Shown: piece after piece, positions 38,956-47,288 of the stretch
Numbering within the stretch: position 1 is the first letter of the stretch
Layout of the letters: every line of letters begins with the position of its first letter
Assembly: GCF_018494055.1 (NCBI RefSeq)
Contig: NZ_JABBFQ010000006.1
Coordinates: forward strand, 1-64,000
DNA from: Rosenbergiella epipactidis
GTDB taxonomy: Bacteria > Pseudomonadota > Gammaproteobacteria > Enterobacterales > Enterobacteriaceae
Length of the DNA stretch: 64,000 bases
Direction: 5' to 3'
Notes under the pieces: generated by a model
The model's database searches: none
Seen by the model: the letters and a program-made list of their open reading frames with translations, nothing else
Told to the model about the DNA's origin: nothing
Program-made: the position numbers and the translations under genes

Positions 38956-40293
38956 GTGTCGAAGTTAACGGAACAAAACGATAAGTTGAAAAGAGCGGTA
39001 ATTATCTCTATAGCATTACACATTGTGTTAATCGCTATACTGATTATCAGCTCAATGAATGAACATATCGAAACAAGCTCTGGTGGCGGTGGCGGCAGTG
39101 ACATTGACGCTGTGATGGTCGATCCGGGTGCTGTCGTCGAACAATATAACGCGTCTAAGCAGAGTCAGCCCGATACCCAGGCTGAACAAGCGAAGCAGGC
39201 TGCTACGCAAGCAAAAGCTCAGGCAGCTGAACAGGCGAAGGAAGCTGCCGAACAGGCTAAACAAGCGGCTGCTAAAGAGAAAGCCGAGGCAGCAGAGCAA
39301 GCCAAACAAGACGCTGCTAAAGCGAAAGCTGAGGCAGCAGAGCAGGCTAAACAAGCGGCAGCCCAAGCGAAAGCTGAGTCAGCAGAGCAGGCTAAACAAG
39401 CGGCAGCCCAAGCGAAAGCTGAGGCAGCAGAGCAAGCTAAACAAGCGGCCGCCCAAGCAAAAGCTGAGGCAGCAGAGCAAGCTAAGCAAGCGGCAGCCCA
39501 AGCAAAAGCTGAGGCAGCAGAGCAGGCTAAGCAAGCGGCAGCCCAAGCGAAAGCTGAGGCGAAGGCAAAAGCTGCGCAGGAGGCGAAAGCTCAAGCGGCA
39601 GAAGATGCTAAAGAGGCTAAGGCTCAAGCTGCTGCGGAAGCAAAAGCTAAGGCGGCTCAAGAGGCTAAGGCTCAAGCTGCTGTAGAAGCAAAAGCTAAAG
39701 CGGCGCAAGAGGCTAAAGCTAAAGCTGCTGCGGAGGCAAAAGCCAAGGCCGCGCAAGAAGCTAAAGCCAAAGCTGCAGCGGACGCGAAAGCGAAAGCCGC
39801 CCAGGAAGCTAAAGATAAGGCTGCTGCGGAAGCGAAGGCCAAGGCTGATGCTAAAGCCAAGGCAGCAGCAGAAGCTAAAGCCGCCAAAGCCAAAGCGGCA
39901 AAAAATGATGCCGCGCTGGATGATCTTCTAGGTGGTTTATCCTCCGGGAAAAATGCACCGAAATCAGCAGCAAGTGGTGGCGCTTCGGGGCAGGGTAATC
40001 AGAAAAAAGCAGGGGTTTCTGGCGCAGCGATCCAAAGTTACCTTGGCCAAGTGCAAAGTGCGATACAAAGCAAGTTTTACGATGCAGATAACTATGTCGG
40101 TAAACAGTGCTCAGTACACATAAAATTAGCACCTGATGGGCTATTAATCTCTGCAACCTCTGCAGGAGGCGATCCTGCGCTTTGCCAAGCTGCATTGACG
40201 GCATCGCGTATGGCTCATATTCCGAAACCGCCAAGCCAAGACGTGTGGGCGGCGGTGAAAGACGCGACGATTACCTTTAAACCCGGTCAATAA
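38956..40293 (+). CDS. tolA: Tol-Pal cell envelope protein TolA
   Basis: Trans-periplasmic rod linking TolQR to TolB-Pal. It has 445 residues (421 in E. coli). Domain I: membrane helix (about 13-34, RAVIISIALHIVLIAILII). Domain II: a very long Ala/Lys/Glu/Gln helix (about 75-320) made of 15-residue repeats and then shorter KAKAAQEA units. Domain III: globular C-terminal part (GAAIQSYLGQVQSAIQSKFY ... CSVHIKLAPDG ... CQAALTASRMAHIPKPP) with its two disulfide cysteines. GTG start, as in E. coli. Domain II differs in sequence from the E. coli one, as expected for a low-complexity helix. Confidence 0.97.
   Translation: MSKLTEQNDKLKRAVIISIALHIVLIAILIISSMNEHIETSSGGGGGSDIDAVMVDPGAVVEQYNASKQSQPDTQAEQAKQAATQAKAQAAEQAKEAAEQAKQAAAKEKAEAAEQAKQDAAKAKAEAAEQAKQAAAQAKAESAEQAKQAAAQAKAEAAEQAKQAAAQAKAEAAEQAKQAAAQAKAEAAEQAKQAAAQAKAEAKAKAAQEAKAQAAEDAKEAKAQAAAEAKAKAAQEAKAQAAVEAKAKAAQEAKAKAAAEAKAKAAQEAKAKAAADAKAKAAQEAKDKAAAEAKAKADAKAKAAAEAKAAKAKAAKNDAALDDLLGGLSSGKNAPKSAASGGASGQGNQKKAGVSGAAIQSYLGQVQSAIQSKFYDADNYVGKQCSVHIKLAPDGLLISATSAGGDPALCQAALTASRMAHIPKPPSQDVWAAVKDATITFKPGQ
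39292..39561 (+). repeat. 45-bp tandem repeats in tolA (six copies)
   Basis: The GCAGAG-led unit recurs at 39292, 39337, 39382, 39427, 39472 and 39517, exactly every 45 bases, encoding 15-residue units of the form AEQAKQAAAQAKAEA. The later copies are nearly identical in DNA, so copy number could change by slippage or recombination without a frameshift. Confidence 0.93.
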
Positions 40294-40405
40294 GCTGGCT
40301 GTAACACGACCTGTGGCGATAGGGAACACTGGTGGCTCGCACTAGCGGCCACCAGATATTAGGAAACCACTTATCATGAGCGATTGTTCAGGTATGGGAG
40401 ATAAA

Positions 40406-41701
40406 ATGAAACAGGCATTACGAATAACGTTGAGCTTTTTTCTGTTGGCGTGGGCAGCAATCGCGCAAGCAGAGGTACATATTGAAATTACCCAAGGGGT
40501 AAATACTGCGCGTCCTATTGGTGTTGTGCCTTTCCAATGGGGTGGCGGTGGCTCAGCGCCTGAAGATATCGGTGGTATAGTTGCGGCAGATCTGCGTAAT
40601 AGTGGTAAGTTCAATCCTCTGGACCGTTCACGTCTTCCACAACAACCCGCGAGCGCTCAAGAGGTCCAACCTGCAGCGTGGTCAGCGCTGGGTATTGATG
40701 CTGTCGTGGTCGGGCAAGTAAAAGGTAATGCCGATGGTAGCTATCAAATTAGTTATCAACTGGTTGATACTGCAGGCGCCCCGGGCACCGTGCTCGCGCA
40801 GAATTCGTATAAAGTGACCAAACAATGGTTACGTTATGCAGCGCATACTGCCAGTGATGAAGTCTTCCAAAAATTAACCGGAATCAAAGGTGCTTTCCGT
40901 ACGCGTATCGCGTATGTAGTACAGACTAATGGCGGTCAGTTCCCTTACGAACTGCGTGTATCTGACTACGACGGCTACAATCAAAACGTTGTACATCGTT
41001 CGAGCGAACCATTGATGTCACCGGCTTGGTCGCCAGATGGAAGCAAGGTCGCTTACGTGACATTCGAAAGTGGTCGTTCGGCATTGGTGGTACAAACACT
41101 CTCGAACAGTAGCATCCGTCAAATTGCTTCATTCCCACGTCACAATGGCGCACCCGCGTTTTCACCGGATGGGACTAAGCTTGCTTTCGCGTTATCGAAA
41201 ACAGGTAGTTTAAATCTTTATGTGATGGATTTAGGTTCAGGTCAAATTAGTCAAATTACTAATGGCCGTTATAATAGTACTGAACCGACGTGGTTCCCTG
41301 ATAGTCAGAATATCGCCTATACCTCTGACCAAGGTGGATTACCTCAAATTTACAAATTAAATATCAACGGTGGTGCACCACAGCGTATTACTTGGCAAGG
41401 TGGTCAAAACCAAGACGCTGATGTCGCGACCGATGGTAAATCAATGGTGATGGTTAGCACTGCAGGTGGTGCGCAACATATCGCTCGACAAGATCTAGAG
41501 ACAGGAGCAGTACAAACATTGTCTAGCTCTTATCTGGATGAGACGCCAAGTCTAGCACCTAACGGCACGATGGTGATCTATAGCTCCACTCAGGGTTATG
41601 GTTCCGTATTGCAGTTGGTTTCGACCGATGGGCGTTTCAAAGCGCGTCTTCCGACGACTGATGGACAGGTAAAATTCCCTGCCTGGTCGCCGTATATGTG
41701 A
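40406..41701 (+). CDS. tolB: Tol-Pal system beta-propeller protein TolB
   Basis: Periplasmic protein that binds Pal, TolA and outer-membrane partners. It has 431 residues (430 in E. coli) from ATG 40406, with GGGAG just upstream; ten upstream codons in frame lack homology. The signal peptide ([22 protein letters not shown]) is cleaved before EVHIEI. An N-terminal domain ([28 protein letters not shown]) precedes the six-bladed propeller with repeated [10 protein letters not shown] / [13 protein letters not shown] motifs. Confidence 0.97.
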   Translation: MKQALRITLSFFLLAWAAIAQAEVHIEITQGVNTARPIGVVPFQWGGGGSAPEDIGGIVAADLRNSGKFNPLDRSRLPQQPASAQEVQPAAWSALGIDAVVVGQVKGNADGSYQISYQLVDTAGAPGTVLAQNSYKVTKQWLRYAAHTASDEVFQKLTGIKGAFRTRIAYVVQTNGGQFPYELRVSDYDGYNQNVVHRSSEPLMSPAWSPDGSKVAYVTFESGRSALVVQTLSNSSIRQIASFPRHNGAPAFSPDGTKLAFALSKTGSLNLYVMDLGSGQISQITNGRYNSTEPTWFPDSQNIAYTSDQGGLPQIYKLNINGGAPQRITWQGGQNQDADVATDGKSMVMVSTAGGAQHIARQDLETGAVQTLSSSYLDETPSLAPNGTMVIYSSTQGYGSVLQLVSTDGRFKARLPTTDGQVKFPAWSPYM

Positions 41702-41745
41702 TGCATGTGTAAATATGTATGGCAAACTATAATAGGATTTTCGAA

Positions 41746-42276
41746 ATGCAATTCAATAAAGTGCTGAAAGGTTTACTGCTGGCTCTGCCAGTGTTAGCGG
41801 TTGCTGCATGTTCTTCTCACAAGAACAACAATGACCAATCAGGCTCTACCACTGGTGCAGATAGCGCTTACGGTAATGGCATGTCTGGCAATGGCAGCAA
41901 CGGCAACATGTCTTCAGATGAGCAAGCTCGTCTGCAGATGCAACAACTGCAACAAAACAACATTGTTTACTTTGGTCTGGACAAGTACGACATCCTGCCT
42001 GAGTTTGCACAGATGTTAGATCAACACGCTAACTTCTTACGTAGCAACCCATCTTACAAAGTGACTATCGAAGGTCACGCGGATGAGCGCGGTACGCCAG
42101 AATACAACATCGCCCTGGGCGAGCGTCGTGCTAACGCGGTTAAAATGTACCTGCAAGGTAAAGGCGTAGGCGAAGACCAAATGTCTATCGTCTCTTACGG
42201 TAAAGAGAAACCAGCAGTCTTAGGTCATGACCAAGCTGCATGGGCGAAAAACCGTCGTGCTGTATTGGTATACTAA
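41746..42276 (+). CDS. pal: Peptidoglycan-associated lipoprotein Pal
   Basis: Outer-membrane lipoprotein anchoring the envelope to peptidoglycan. It has 176 residues (173 in E. coli) from ATG 41746; nine upstream codons are ignored. The lipobox LAVAAC puts the lipidated cysteine at residue 22, as in E. coli. A low-complexity Asn/Gly/Ser linker precedes the OmpA-like domain ([28 protein letters not shown]) with the peptidoglycan-binding Asp and Arg. Confidence 0.98.
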   Translation: MQFNKVLKGLLLALPVLAVAACSSHKNNNDQSGSTTGADSAYGNGMSGNGSNGNMSSDEQARLQMQQLQQNNIVYFGLDKYDILPEFAQMLDQHANFLRSNPSYKVTIEGHADERGTPEYNIALGERRANAVKMYLQGKGVGEDQMSIVSYGKEKPAVLGHDQAAWAKNRRAVLVY

Positions 42277-42285
42277 GAGAAAACT

Positions 42286-43077
42286 ATGATTAGTAACTTC
42301 AGACTTCATACATTGAGTCTGTCGTTACTGATTGGCGTAGCGGCCGTTCCGGCCGCTCATGCCCAGGCGTCAATCAGTAGCGCTGGCTCGGGATCTACCG
42401 AAGACCGTGTCACCACCCTCGAACGAATCTCCAACGCACAATCTCAACTTCTCCAGCAACTGCAACAGCAGTTGAACGATACCCAAAGTGATATTGATGC
42501 GCTGCGTGGTGAGATCCAACAAAATAGCTATCAACTGAATCAAGTGGTTGAACGGCAAAAGCAACTCTACCAACAAATCGATACCCTAAGTAGTAGTGGG
42601 GCGGCGGCCTCAGCTACCTCTTCCGGTTCAAGCGATAATAGTCAACAAGCCTCTACAACCAACCAATCTGCTAGCGACGCTGCAGGTCAGGTAGGAACCC
42701 AGACTGGCGATGTGAATAAAGATTATAATGCGGCTGTCGATTTGGTATTGAAGCAGAACAAGCCTGATGAGGCGATGGCGGCATTACAAGCTTGGGTTAA
42801 AAAATATCCGGACTCCACCTACCAACCTAATGCTAACTATTGGTTAGGACAGCTCTATTACAATAAGGGGCAGAAAGATGATGCCGCTTACTATTTTGCC
42901 ACGGTAGTGAAAAAATACCCTAAATCTCCAAAATCGGCAGAAGCGTTGTTGAAGATTGGTACCGTAATGAAGGATAAAAATCAGCTGGATAAAGCCAAAT
43001 CTGTGTGGCAGCAAGTGATTCAGCTCTATCCTAATACGCCTTCGGCAAAAGCGGCGCAAAAAGCCTTAGCGGAGTAA
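42286..43077 (+). CDS. cpoB: Cell division coordinator CpoB
   Basis: Periplasmic regulator coupling Tol to PBP1B during septation. It has 263 residues, as in E. coli. Signal peptide ending PAAHA, an N-terminal coiled coil (about 40-100, LQQLQQQLNDTQSDIDALRGEIQ), a Ser-rich linker, and a C-terminal TPR domain (DYNAAVDLVLKQNKPDEAMAALQAWVKKYP..., YWLGQLYYNKGQ). It lies nine bases after pal. Confidence 0.97.
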   Translation: MISNFRLHTLSLSLLIGVAAVPAAHAQASISSAGSGSTEDRVTTLERISNAQSQLLQQLQQQLNDTQSDIDALRGEIQQNSYQLNQVVERQKQLYQQIDTLSSSGAAASATSSGSSDNSQQASTTNQSASDAAGQVGTQTGDVNKDYNAAVDLVLKQNKPDEAMAALQAWVKKYPDSTYQPNANYWLGQLYYNKGQKDDAAYYFATVVKKYPKSPKSAEALLKIGTVMKDKNQLDKAKSVWQQVIQLYPNTPSAKAAQKALAE

Positions 43078-43164
43078 TGTTAAGATTTTTTCAGCAGTTT
43101 CTGGCTGAATAGTGTCCGTGTCGCTGTAAAGGTAAGCAACTGATGATTTATTTTGAATTAATGG

Positions 43165-43200
43165 TTGCGCTGTCTCGGTAAATCAGTAATATATGCCGCC
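43165..43200 (+). promoter_or_regulatory. Predicted stable-RNA promoter for tRNA-Lys
   Basis: -35 TTGCGC (43165-43170), 16-base spacer, -10 TAATAT (43187-43192), then a GC-rich discriminator (GCCGCC) typical of stringently controlled tRNA promoters. The tRNA starts about 45 bases later. Confidence 0.5.
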
Positions 43201-43243
43201 GTTGCCGAGACAAACTTAAACAGTGTTTTTGGCAAGGAAAATC

Positions 43244-43319
43244 GGGTCGTTAGCTCAGTTGGTAGAGCAGTTGACTTTTAATCAATTGGTCGCAGGTTCG
43301 AATCCTGCACGACCCACCA
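43244..43319 (+). tRNA. lysT: tRNA-Lys (anticodon UUU)
   Basis: Complete 76-base cloverleaf. Acceptor stem GGGTCGT / ACGACCC, D-arm AGCTCAGTTGGTAGAGC, anticodon TTT at 43277-43279, T-arm GCAGGTTCGAATCCTGC, encoded CCA at 43317-43319. It lies after cpoB, as lysT does in E. coli, where several more Lys and Val tRNAs follow; here only this copy and a 3' remnant are present. Confidence 0.98.
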
Positions 43320-43327
43320 AATTTTAT

Positions 43328-43356
43328 AAAAAAGCACCTTATAGGTGCTTTTTTTT
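43328..43356 (+). terminator. Intrinsic terminator of tRNA-Lys
   Basis: Hairpin AAAGCACCT / AGGTGCTTT with a three-base loop followed by a run of eight T, nine bases after the tRNA. Confidence 0.93.
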
Positions 43357-43380
43357 CGTCCCAACACTCAATGTTAACTC

Positions 43381-43493
43381 GTACAGGATGAGAACCTGCA
43401 GCAGGTTCGAGTCGAGCGCAGTGAGACAGCGTTGCCAGTGGCAACGACCCGAAGGGCGAGCGTAGCGAGTCATCCTGCACGACCCACCAAATT
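43381..43493 (+). repeat. tRNA-Lys 3'-end-derived palindromic element
   Basis: Bases 43472-43493 exactly repeat the last 22 bases spanning the tRNA-Lys 3' end (43302-43323), including CCACCA. Bases 43401-43410 repeat the 5' side of its T-arm (GCAGGTTCGA). Between them, inside the T-loop, lies an insert of about 60 bases with several inverted repeats (CGTTGCC / GGCAACG; GAGCGCAGTGAG against GAGCGTAGCGAG). The outer ends also form an inverted repeat (GTACAGGATGA at 43381-43391 against TCATCCTGCAC at 43470-43480). It is not a functional tRNA. Origin by partial duplication plus insertion is an inference. Confidence 0.75.
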
Positions 43494-43519
43494 CTTACTG
43501 GAGCCAAGTCTCTCGTCAT

Positions 43520-43552
43520 CACCGCGCCAGTGAATGCTGACGCGGTGTTTTT
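43520..43552 (+). terminator. Intrinsic terminator after the tRNA-derived element
   Basis: Hairpin CACCGCG-C-CAG / CTG-A-CGCGGTG with a six-base loop, followed by five T on the plus strand. It suggests that the tRNA operon, or the element itself, was or is transcribed this far. Confidence 0.8.
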
Positions 43553-43571
43553 GTCTCGATAAACTCATCGG

Positions 43572-44330
43572 TTAAGGGGCATGATGATCGGCGGCGAGGT
43601 TACCGATGAAGGGAAGGCGTATTTGCAGCGGTGAAACGTTAATCCCTAGATTCATTCCCAATAAGTTGAATTCAATCCCTTCTTGTTCACCTAGATTAAC
43701 CCCTAATAGCCCTAATAAGGACAGTTGTATCCCTTTACCTGAAGGGGGACGGCCAATTGGGTCAGTTAAGGAACGATAATCCTTGCCTATCGCATTAGCA
43801 GGCATATTGAGTTCCAGCTGAGGAACTTGACGTCCTATATGCGCAATGAAGGTATTACTATTAGGCCCAGGCCATGCATGATAGGTATGAGGGTAGGGAT
43901 AGCTGTGTACTGCAGCGTTCAGACGCGGGATCAAGGCTTCCGCAGCCTCTCCCCGGTGCTCAACTAAGATATGAGGGCGCGCGCCATACCAATAACCATC
44001 AGCAATAGCATAGTCCTTGCGGATCAAATCACTGCTACGCCAGCCAATAACGTCATAACGCGTATAGTGAGTCTCGCCACGGCGCTTGTAGACAAGCCAA
44101 GTATGCACGGCAAAGTGCCCACGCCAGCCATAGGTCTTAGCCGCCAATACAGCTACTAGCGCGCTATCCTTTATCGACGCAGGGTCAGCTAAGAGGTGTG
44201 CAGAGTCTCGACGCGCGGTAGTCCAGCTATCCCCGGTAACGGGACGATTAGCGGCCCTGTCGGTGAGGTAACTGGCGAGTAAGGCTAATAGCGCGATAAT
44301 TATATAAGCGAAAAGGCATCGGCGTAGCAT
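43572..44330 (-). CDS. DUF3750 domain-containing membrane-anchored protein
   Basis: A 252-residue protein with one N-terminal membrane helix (LFAYIIIALLALLASYL) and a DUF3750-type domain: YGWRGHFAVHTWLVYKR, IGWRSSDLIRKDYAI, YGARPHILVEHRGEAAEALIPRL and YPYPHTYHAWPGPNSNTFIAHI, followed by QVPQLELNMPANAIGKD. The function of this family is unknown to me. ATG 44330 is chosen because the helix starts right after it; the frame is open 23 codons further upstream. CAAGGAG lies about 13 bases upstream, somewhat far. It is convergent with the tRNA region and divergent from pnuC. Confidence 0.82.
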   Translation of the reverse strand: MLRRCLFAYIIIALLALLASYLTDRAANRPVTGDSWTTARRDSAHLLADPASIKDSALVAVLAAKTYGWRGHFAVHTWLVYKRRGETHYTRYDVIGWRSSDLIRKDYAIADGYWYGARPHILVEHRGEAAEALIPRLNAAVHSYPYPHTYHAWPGPNSNTFIAHIGRQVPQLELNMPANAIGKDYRSLTDPIGRPPSGKGIQLSLLGLLGVNLGEQEGIEFNLLGMNLGINVSPLQIRLPFIGNLAADHHAP

Positions 44331-44463
44331 AAGAATAGTTACGCTCCTTGAAACGGAAGTAGATAAGATAAAGTGTAGGAAGTCATGATGGAAACACAAC
44401 TTAACTTGGACGAGTGGGGAAAATTAAGGAAATAAAAGACAAACAGACCGACTTATTGTATGT

Positions 44464-44481
44464 TGTTTAGTATACTAAACA
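44464..44481. promoter_or_regulatory. NadR operator (perfect 18-bp palindrome)
   Basis: TGTTTAGTATACTAAACA matches the NadR box TGTTTA-N6-TAAACA exactly, with a fully palindromic centre. It ends 12 bases before the pnuC ATG, so NadR binding should repress pnuC when NAD is plentiful. Confidence 0.92.
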
Positions 44482-44493
44482 TGAGGTGCGGCG

Positions 44494-45210
44494 ATGAATT
44501 TTTTCAGTATCAATACGTTGTTAGTGCATATTCCTTTAGGTAAGCAGGGCTACGATCTCTCATGGATTGAAGCGGTCGGCACCCTTTGTGGGTTACTCTG
44601 TATCTGGCTTGCAAGCAAAGAGAAAGTCATCAATTATCTCTTCGGTATTGTTAATGTGCTGTTGTTTGCGGTTATTTTTTATCAAATACAGCTTTACTCC
44701 AGCCTCCTACTACAAATTTTCTTCCTACTGGCCAATGTCTACGGCTGGTACGCTTGGACCCGACAAACCTCTTCTCAACAAGTAGAGTTGCAAATACGTT
44801 GGCTGGGGACGCGTGCGCGTGCAGTGTGGGGGGCGGTTTCATTGATCGCAATACTCGTCATGACACGCTTTATTGATGCTATTTTTGGGCACTTCGCCCG
44901 CCTAACCGTTATGCTTCTCAATCAGTTTGGGCTTAAGGCTCAGCTTCCCGTATTACAACCTGATGCCTATCCTTTCTGGGATGCCTGTATGACTATTCTA
45001 TCGGTTGTGGCAATGATTTTCATGACACGTAAATGGGTTGAAAACTGGATACTGTGGGTGGTGATTAACATCATCAGCGTCGTAATATTTACGCTACAAG
45101 GGGTCTACGCTATGTCGATTGAGTATATGATTCTCACGCTTATCGCGATTAATGGTGTGCGTCTCTGGTCAAGCAAAGCCTCGCAGAATGACGGTCCACA
45201 CACTTCTTAA
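44494..45210 (+). CDS. pnuC: Nicotinamide riboside transporter PnuC
   Basis: Inner-membrane facilitator for nicotinamide riboside, 238 residues (239 in E. coli). About seven hydrophobic helices; conserved YDLSWIEAVGTLCGLLCIWLASKEK, NVYGWYAWTR, QPDAYPFWDACMTILS and TRKWVENWILWVVIN. In E. coli it is the second gene of nadA-pnuC; here nadA is missing and pnuC has its own NadR box and GAGG ribosome site. This points to reliance on NAD-precursor salvage, or to nadA having moved. Confidence 0.97.
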   Translation: MNFFSINTLLVHIPLGKQGYDLSWIEAVGTLCGLLCIWLASKEKVINYLFGIVNVLLFAVIFYQIQLYSSLLLQIFFLLANVYGWYAWTRQTSSQQVELQIRWLGTRARAVWGAVSLIAILVMTRFIDAIFGHFARLTVMLLNQFGLKAQLPVLQPDAYPFWDACMTILSVVAMIFMTRKWVENWILWVVINIISVVIFTLQGVYAMSIEYMILTLIAINGVRLWSSKASQNDGPHTS

Positions 45211-45308
45211 TTCCCTGAGGGAAAAAGTGGCAATAAGGGTTTGCAGTTTGACAGCGGCACGTTAGAGTATCGCTAGGACAACAGCACACTTATCGTGATG
45301 GAATAATA

Positions 45309-46364
45309 ATGAGCTATAAAAACGACGATTTACGGATCACAGAAATTAAAGAACTTTTACCGCCAGTGGCACTGCTAGAGAAATTTCCTGCAACAGACCG
45401 TGCCGCTGAAACGGTGGCGAAAAGCCGTCAAGCTATTCAGCAGGTCTTGCAGCAACAAGACGACAGATTGCTTGTCGTGATTGGCCCTTGCTCGATTCAT
45501 GACACAGATGCCGCGATGGAATACGCGCAACGTCTTGTTGCCTTACGGGATGAGCTGAAAGGTGAGTTAGAAATCGTTATGCGTGTCTACTTTGAGAAAC
45601 CGCGTACCACCGTGGGTTGGAAAGGGCTGATTAACGATCCGTACATGGACGGCAGTTTTGATATCAATGAGGGATTACGATTAGGTCGTAAGCTTCTTCT
45701 GGATATCAACGATCTGGGTATGCCGACGGCGGGAGAGTTTCTTGATATGATCACTCCCCAATATTTAGCTGATCTCATGAGCTGGGGAGCGATTGGTGCC
45801 CGTACCACTGAGTCGCAGGTACACCGTGAATTGGCTTCTGGTCTCTCTTGTCCTGTAGGCTTTAAAAATGGTACCGACGGCACGATTAAAGTCGCGATTG
45901 ATGCCATCAATGCAGCCTCCGCTGGCCACTGCTTCTTATCGGTCACTAAATATGGCCACTCGGCGATCGTTGAGACCGCAGGGAATAAAGATTGTCATAT
46001 TATTCTTCGTGGTGGCAAAACGCCTAACTACAGCGCGGAAGATGTAGCCGCTGTGAAGGCGGGTCTGACCCAAGCAGGTTTACCGCCGCAAGTGATGATC
46101 GATTTCAGCCATGCCAACAGCTCCAAGCAGTATCAAAAGCAGATGGAGGTGGCGACGGATGTTGCTGGTCAGATCGCGCAGGGCGATAACGCGATTATGG
46201 GCGTGATGATTGAAAGTCACTTGGTGGAAGGTAACCAGAGTTTAGAGAGCGGACAGCCTCTGACCTACGGTCAAAGCGTCACAGATGCGTGTATTGGTTG
46301 GCCTGCTACGGAACAAGTATTAAAACAGTTAGCTGAGGCGGTAAGCGCACGTCGTCAAGCCTAA
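45309..46364 (+). CDS. aroG: 3-deoxy-7-phosphoheptulonate synthase (Phe-sensitive type)
   Basis: First step of the shikimate pathway: PEP plus erythrose-4-P to DAHP. It has 351 residues (350 in E. coli AroG). Conserved VIGPCSIHD, MRVYFEKPRTTVGWKGLINDP, GARTTESQVHRELASGL, GFKNGTDGT and DFSHANSSKQ. The Phe-type isozyme is assigned on location next to gpmA and similarity to AroG; AroF and AroH are close paralogues. TTGACA at 45248-45253 may be its -35, but no good -10 is evident. Confidence 0.95.
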   Translation: MSYKNDDLRITEIKELLPPVALLEKFPATDRAAETVAKSRQAIQQVLQQQDDRLLVVIGPCSIHDTDAAMEYAQRLVALRDELKGELEIVMRVYFEKPRTTVGWKGLINDPYMDGSFDINEGLRLGRKLLLDINDLGMPTAGEFLDMITPQYLADLMSWGAIGARTTESQVHRELASGLSCPVGFKNGTDGTIKVAIDAINAASAGHCFLSVTKYGHSAIVETAGNKDCHIILRGGKTPNYSAEDVAAVKAGLTQAGLPPQVMIDFSHANSSKQYQKQMEVATDVAGQIAQGDNAIMGVMIESHLVEGNQSLESGQPLTYGQSVTDACIGWPATEQVLKQLAEAVSARRQA

Positions 46365-46367
46365 AAG

Positions 46368-46391
46368 AAAGGCCGGATTATCCGGCCTTTT
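46368..46391. terminator. Bidirectional terminator between aroG and gpmA
   Basis: Hairpin AAGGCCGGA-TTA-TCCGGCCTT with A-rich and T-rich flanks; the genes converge here with only 30 bases between stops. Confidence 0.92.
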
Positions 46392-46394
46392 TAC

Positions 46395-47147
46395 TTATTT
46401 CGCTTTACCTTGGTTAGCGACCGCGGCTGCACGGGCTGCCACTTCCTCGGCATCACCGAGATAGTAGCGTTTCAGTGGTTTGAAGTTCTCATCGAACTCA
46501 TAAACCAATGGCACACCAGTCGGGATATTCAGCTCTAAGATCTCATCTTCAGAAAGACCTTCAAGATACTTAACCATTGCACGCAGGGAGTTACCGTGTG
46601 CGGCGATAATCACTTTCTCACCACTTTTAATGCGTGGCAGAATGGTTTCGTTCCAATAAGGGATTACACGCTCGATGGTGGTGGCTAAGCTTTCGGTTAC
46701 CGGCAGCTCTTCAGCGCTGAGTGAAGCATAGCGTGGGTCATGTCCCGGGAAACGCTCATCAGAACGCTCTAATTCTGGTGGTGTCACGGCAAAGCCACGA
46801 CGCCATTGTTTAACTTGCTCGTCACCGTATTTTTCTGCAGTTTCTGCTTTGTTCAAACCTTGCAGCGCACCGTAGTGACGCTCATTAAGACGCCAGCTTT
46901 TTTCAACCGGTAGCCAAGCTTGATCAAGTTCATCTAACACAGACCATAGGGTATGAATGGCGCGTTTGAGAACAGAAGTGTAAGCGAAGTCAAAGGTGAA
47001 CCCCTCTTGCTTGAGAAGTTTGCCCGCAGCTTGCGCTTCTCCACGACCTTTTTCAGAAAGGTCAACGTCATACCAACCGGTGAAACGGTTTTCTTGGTTC
47101 CACTGGCTTTCGCCGTGGCGGACCAGTACAAGCTTAGTTACTGCCAT
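46395..47147 (-). CDS. gpmA: 2,3-bisphosphoglycerate-dependent phosphoglycerate mutase
   Basis: Glycolytic interconversion of 3- and 2-phosphoglycerate. It has 250 residues, as in E. coli. The phosphohistidine is His11 in [10 protein letters not shown]; the second His is in [11 protein letters not shown]; Arg and Glu of the pocket are in [13 protein letters not shown] single gene with its own upstream gap (141 bases) after galM. Confidence 0.98.
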   Translation of the reverse strand: MAVTKLVLVRHGESQWNQENRFTGWYDVDLSEKGRGEAQAAGKLLKQEGFTFDFAYTSVLKRAIHTLWSVLDELDQAWLPVEKSWRLNERHYGALQGLNKAETAEKYGDEQVKQWRRGFAVTPPELERSDERFPGHDPRYASLSAEELPVTESLATTIERVIPYWNETILPRIKSGEKVIIAAHGNSLRAMVKYLEGLSEDEILELNIPTGVPLVYEFDENFKPLKRYYLGDAEEVAARAAAVANQGKAK

Positions 47148-47288
47148 CGTAAAGCTCCTTCAATGATTAATCATTCACTTTAAAATTGTTCTCACCGCAA
47201 CGACTGTTCGGTCAAGAGACACTACTGCCACTACCATAGCGGAAAAGGGCGCGTCGCGTAAGTCTCTGACTACCCTTGCGATGACTTT

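Noticed and set aside
39128-39893. Long overlapping frames across the tolA repeats, on both strands, Arg/Leu- or Ala/Ser-rich
   Set aside because: They are out-of-frame readings of the 45-bp repeats; low complexity keeps the other frames open. TolA itself is certain.
45236-45308. TyrR box or full promoter before aroG
   Set aside because: A TTGACA is present, but no good -10 at proper spacing and no TGTAAA-N6-TTTACA site could be seen.
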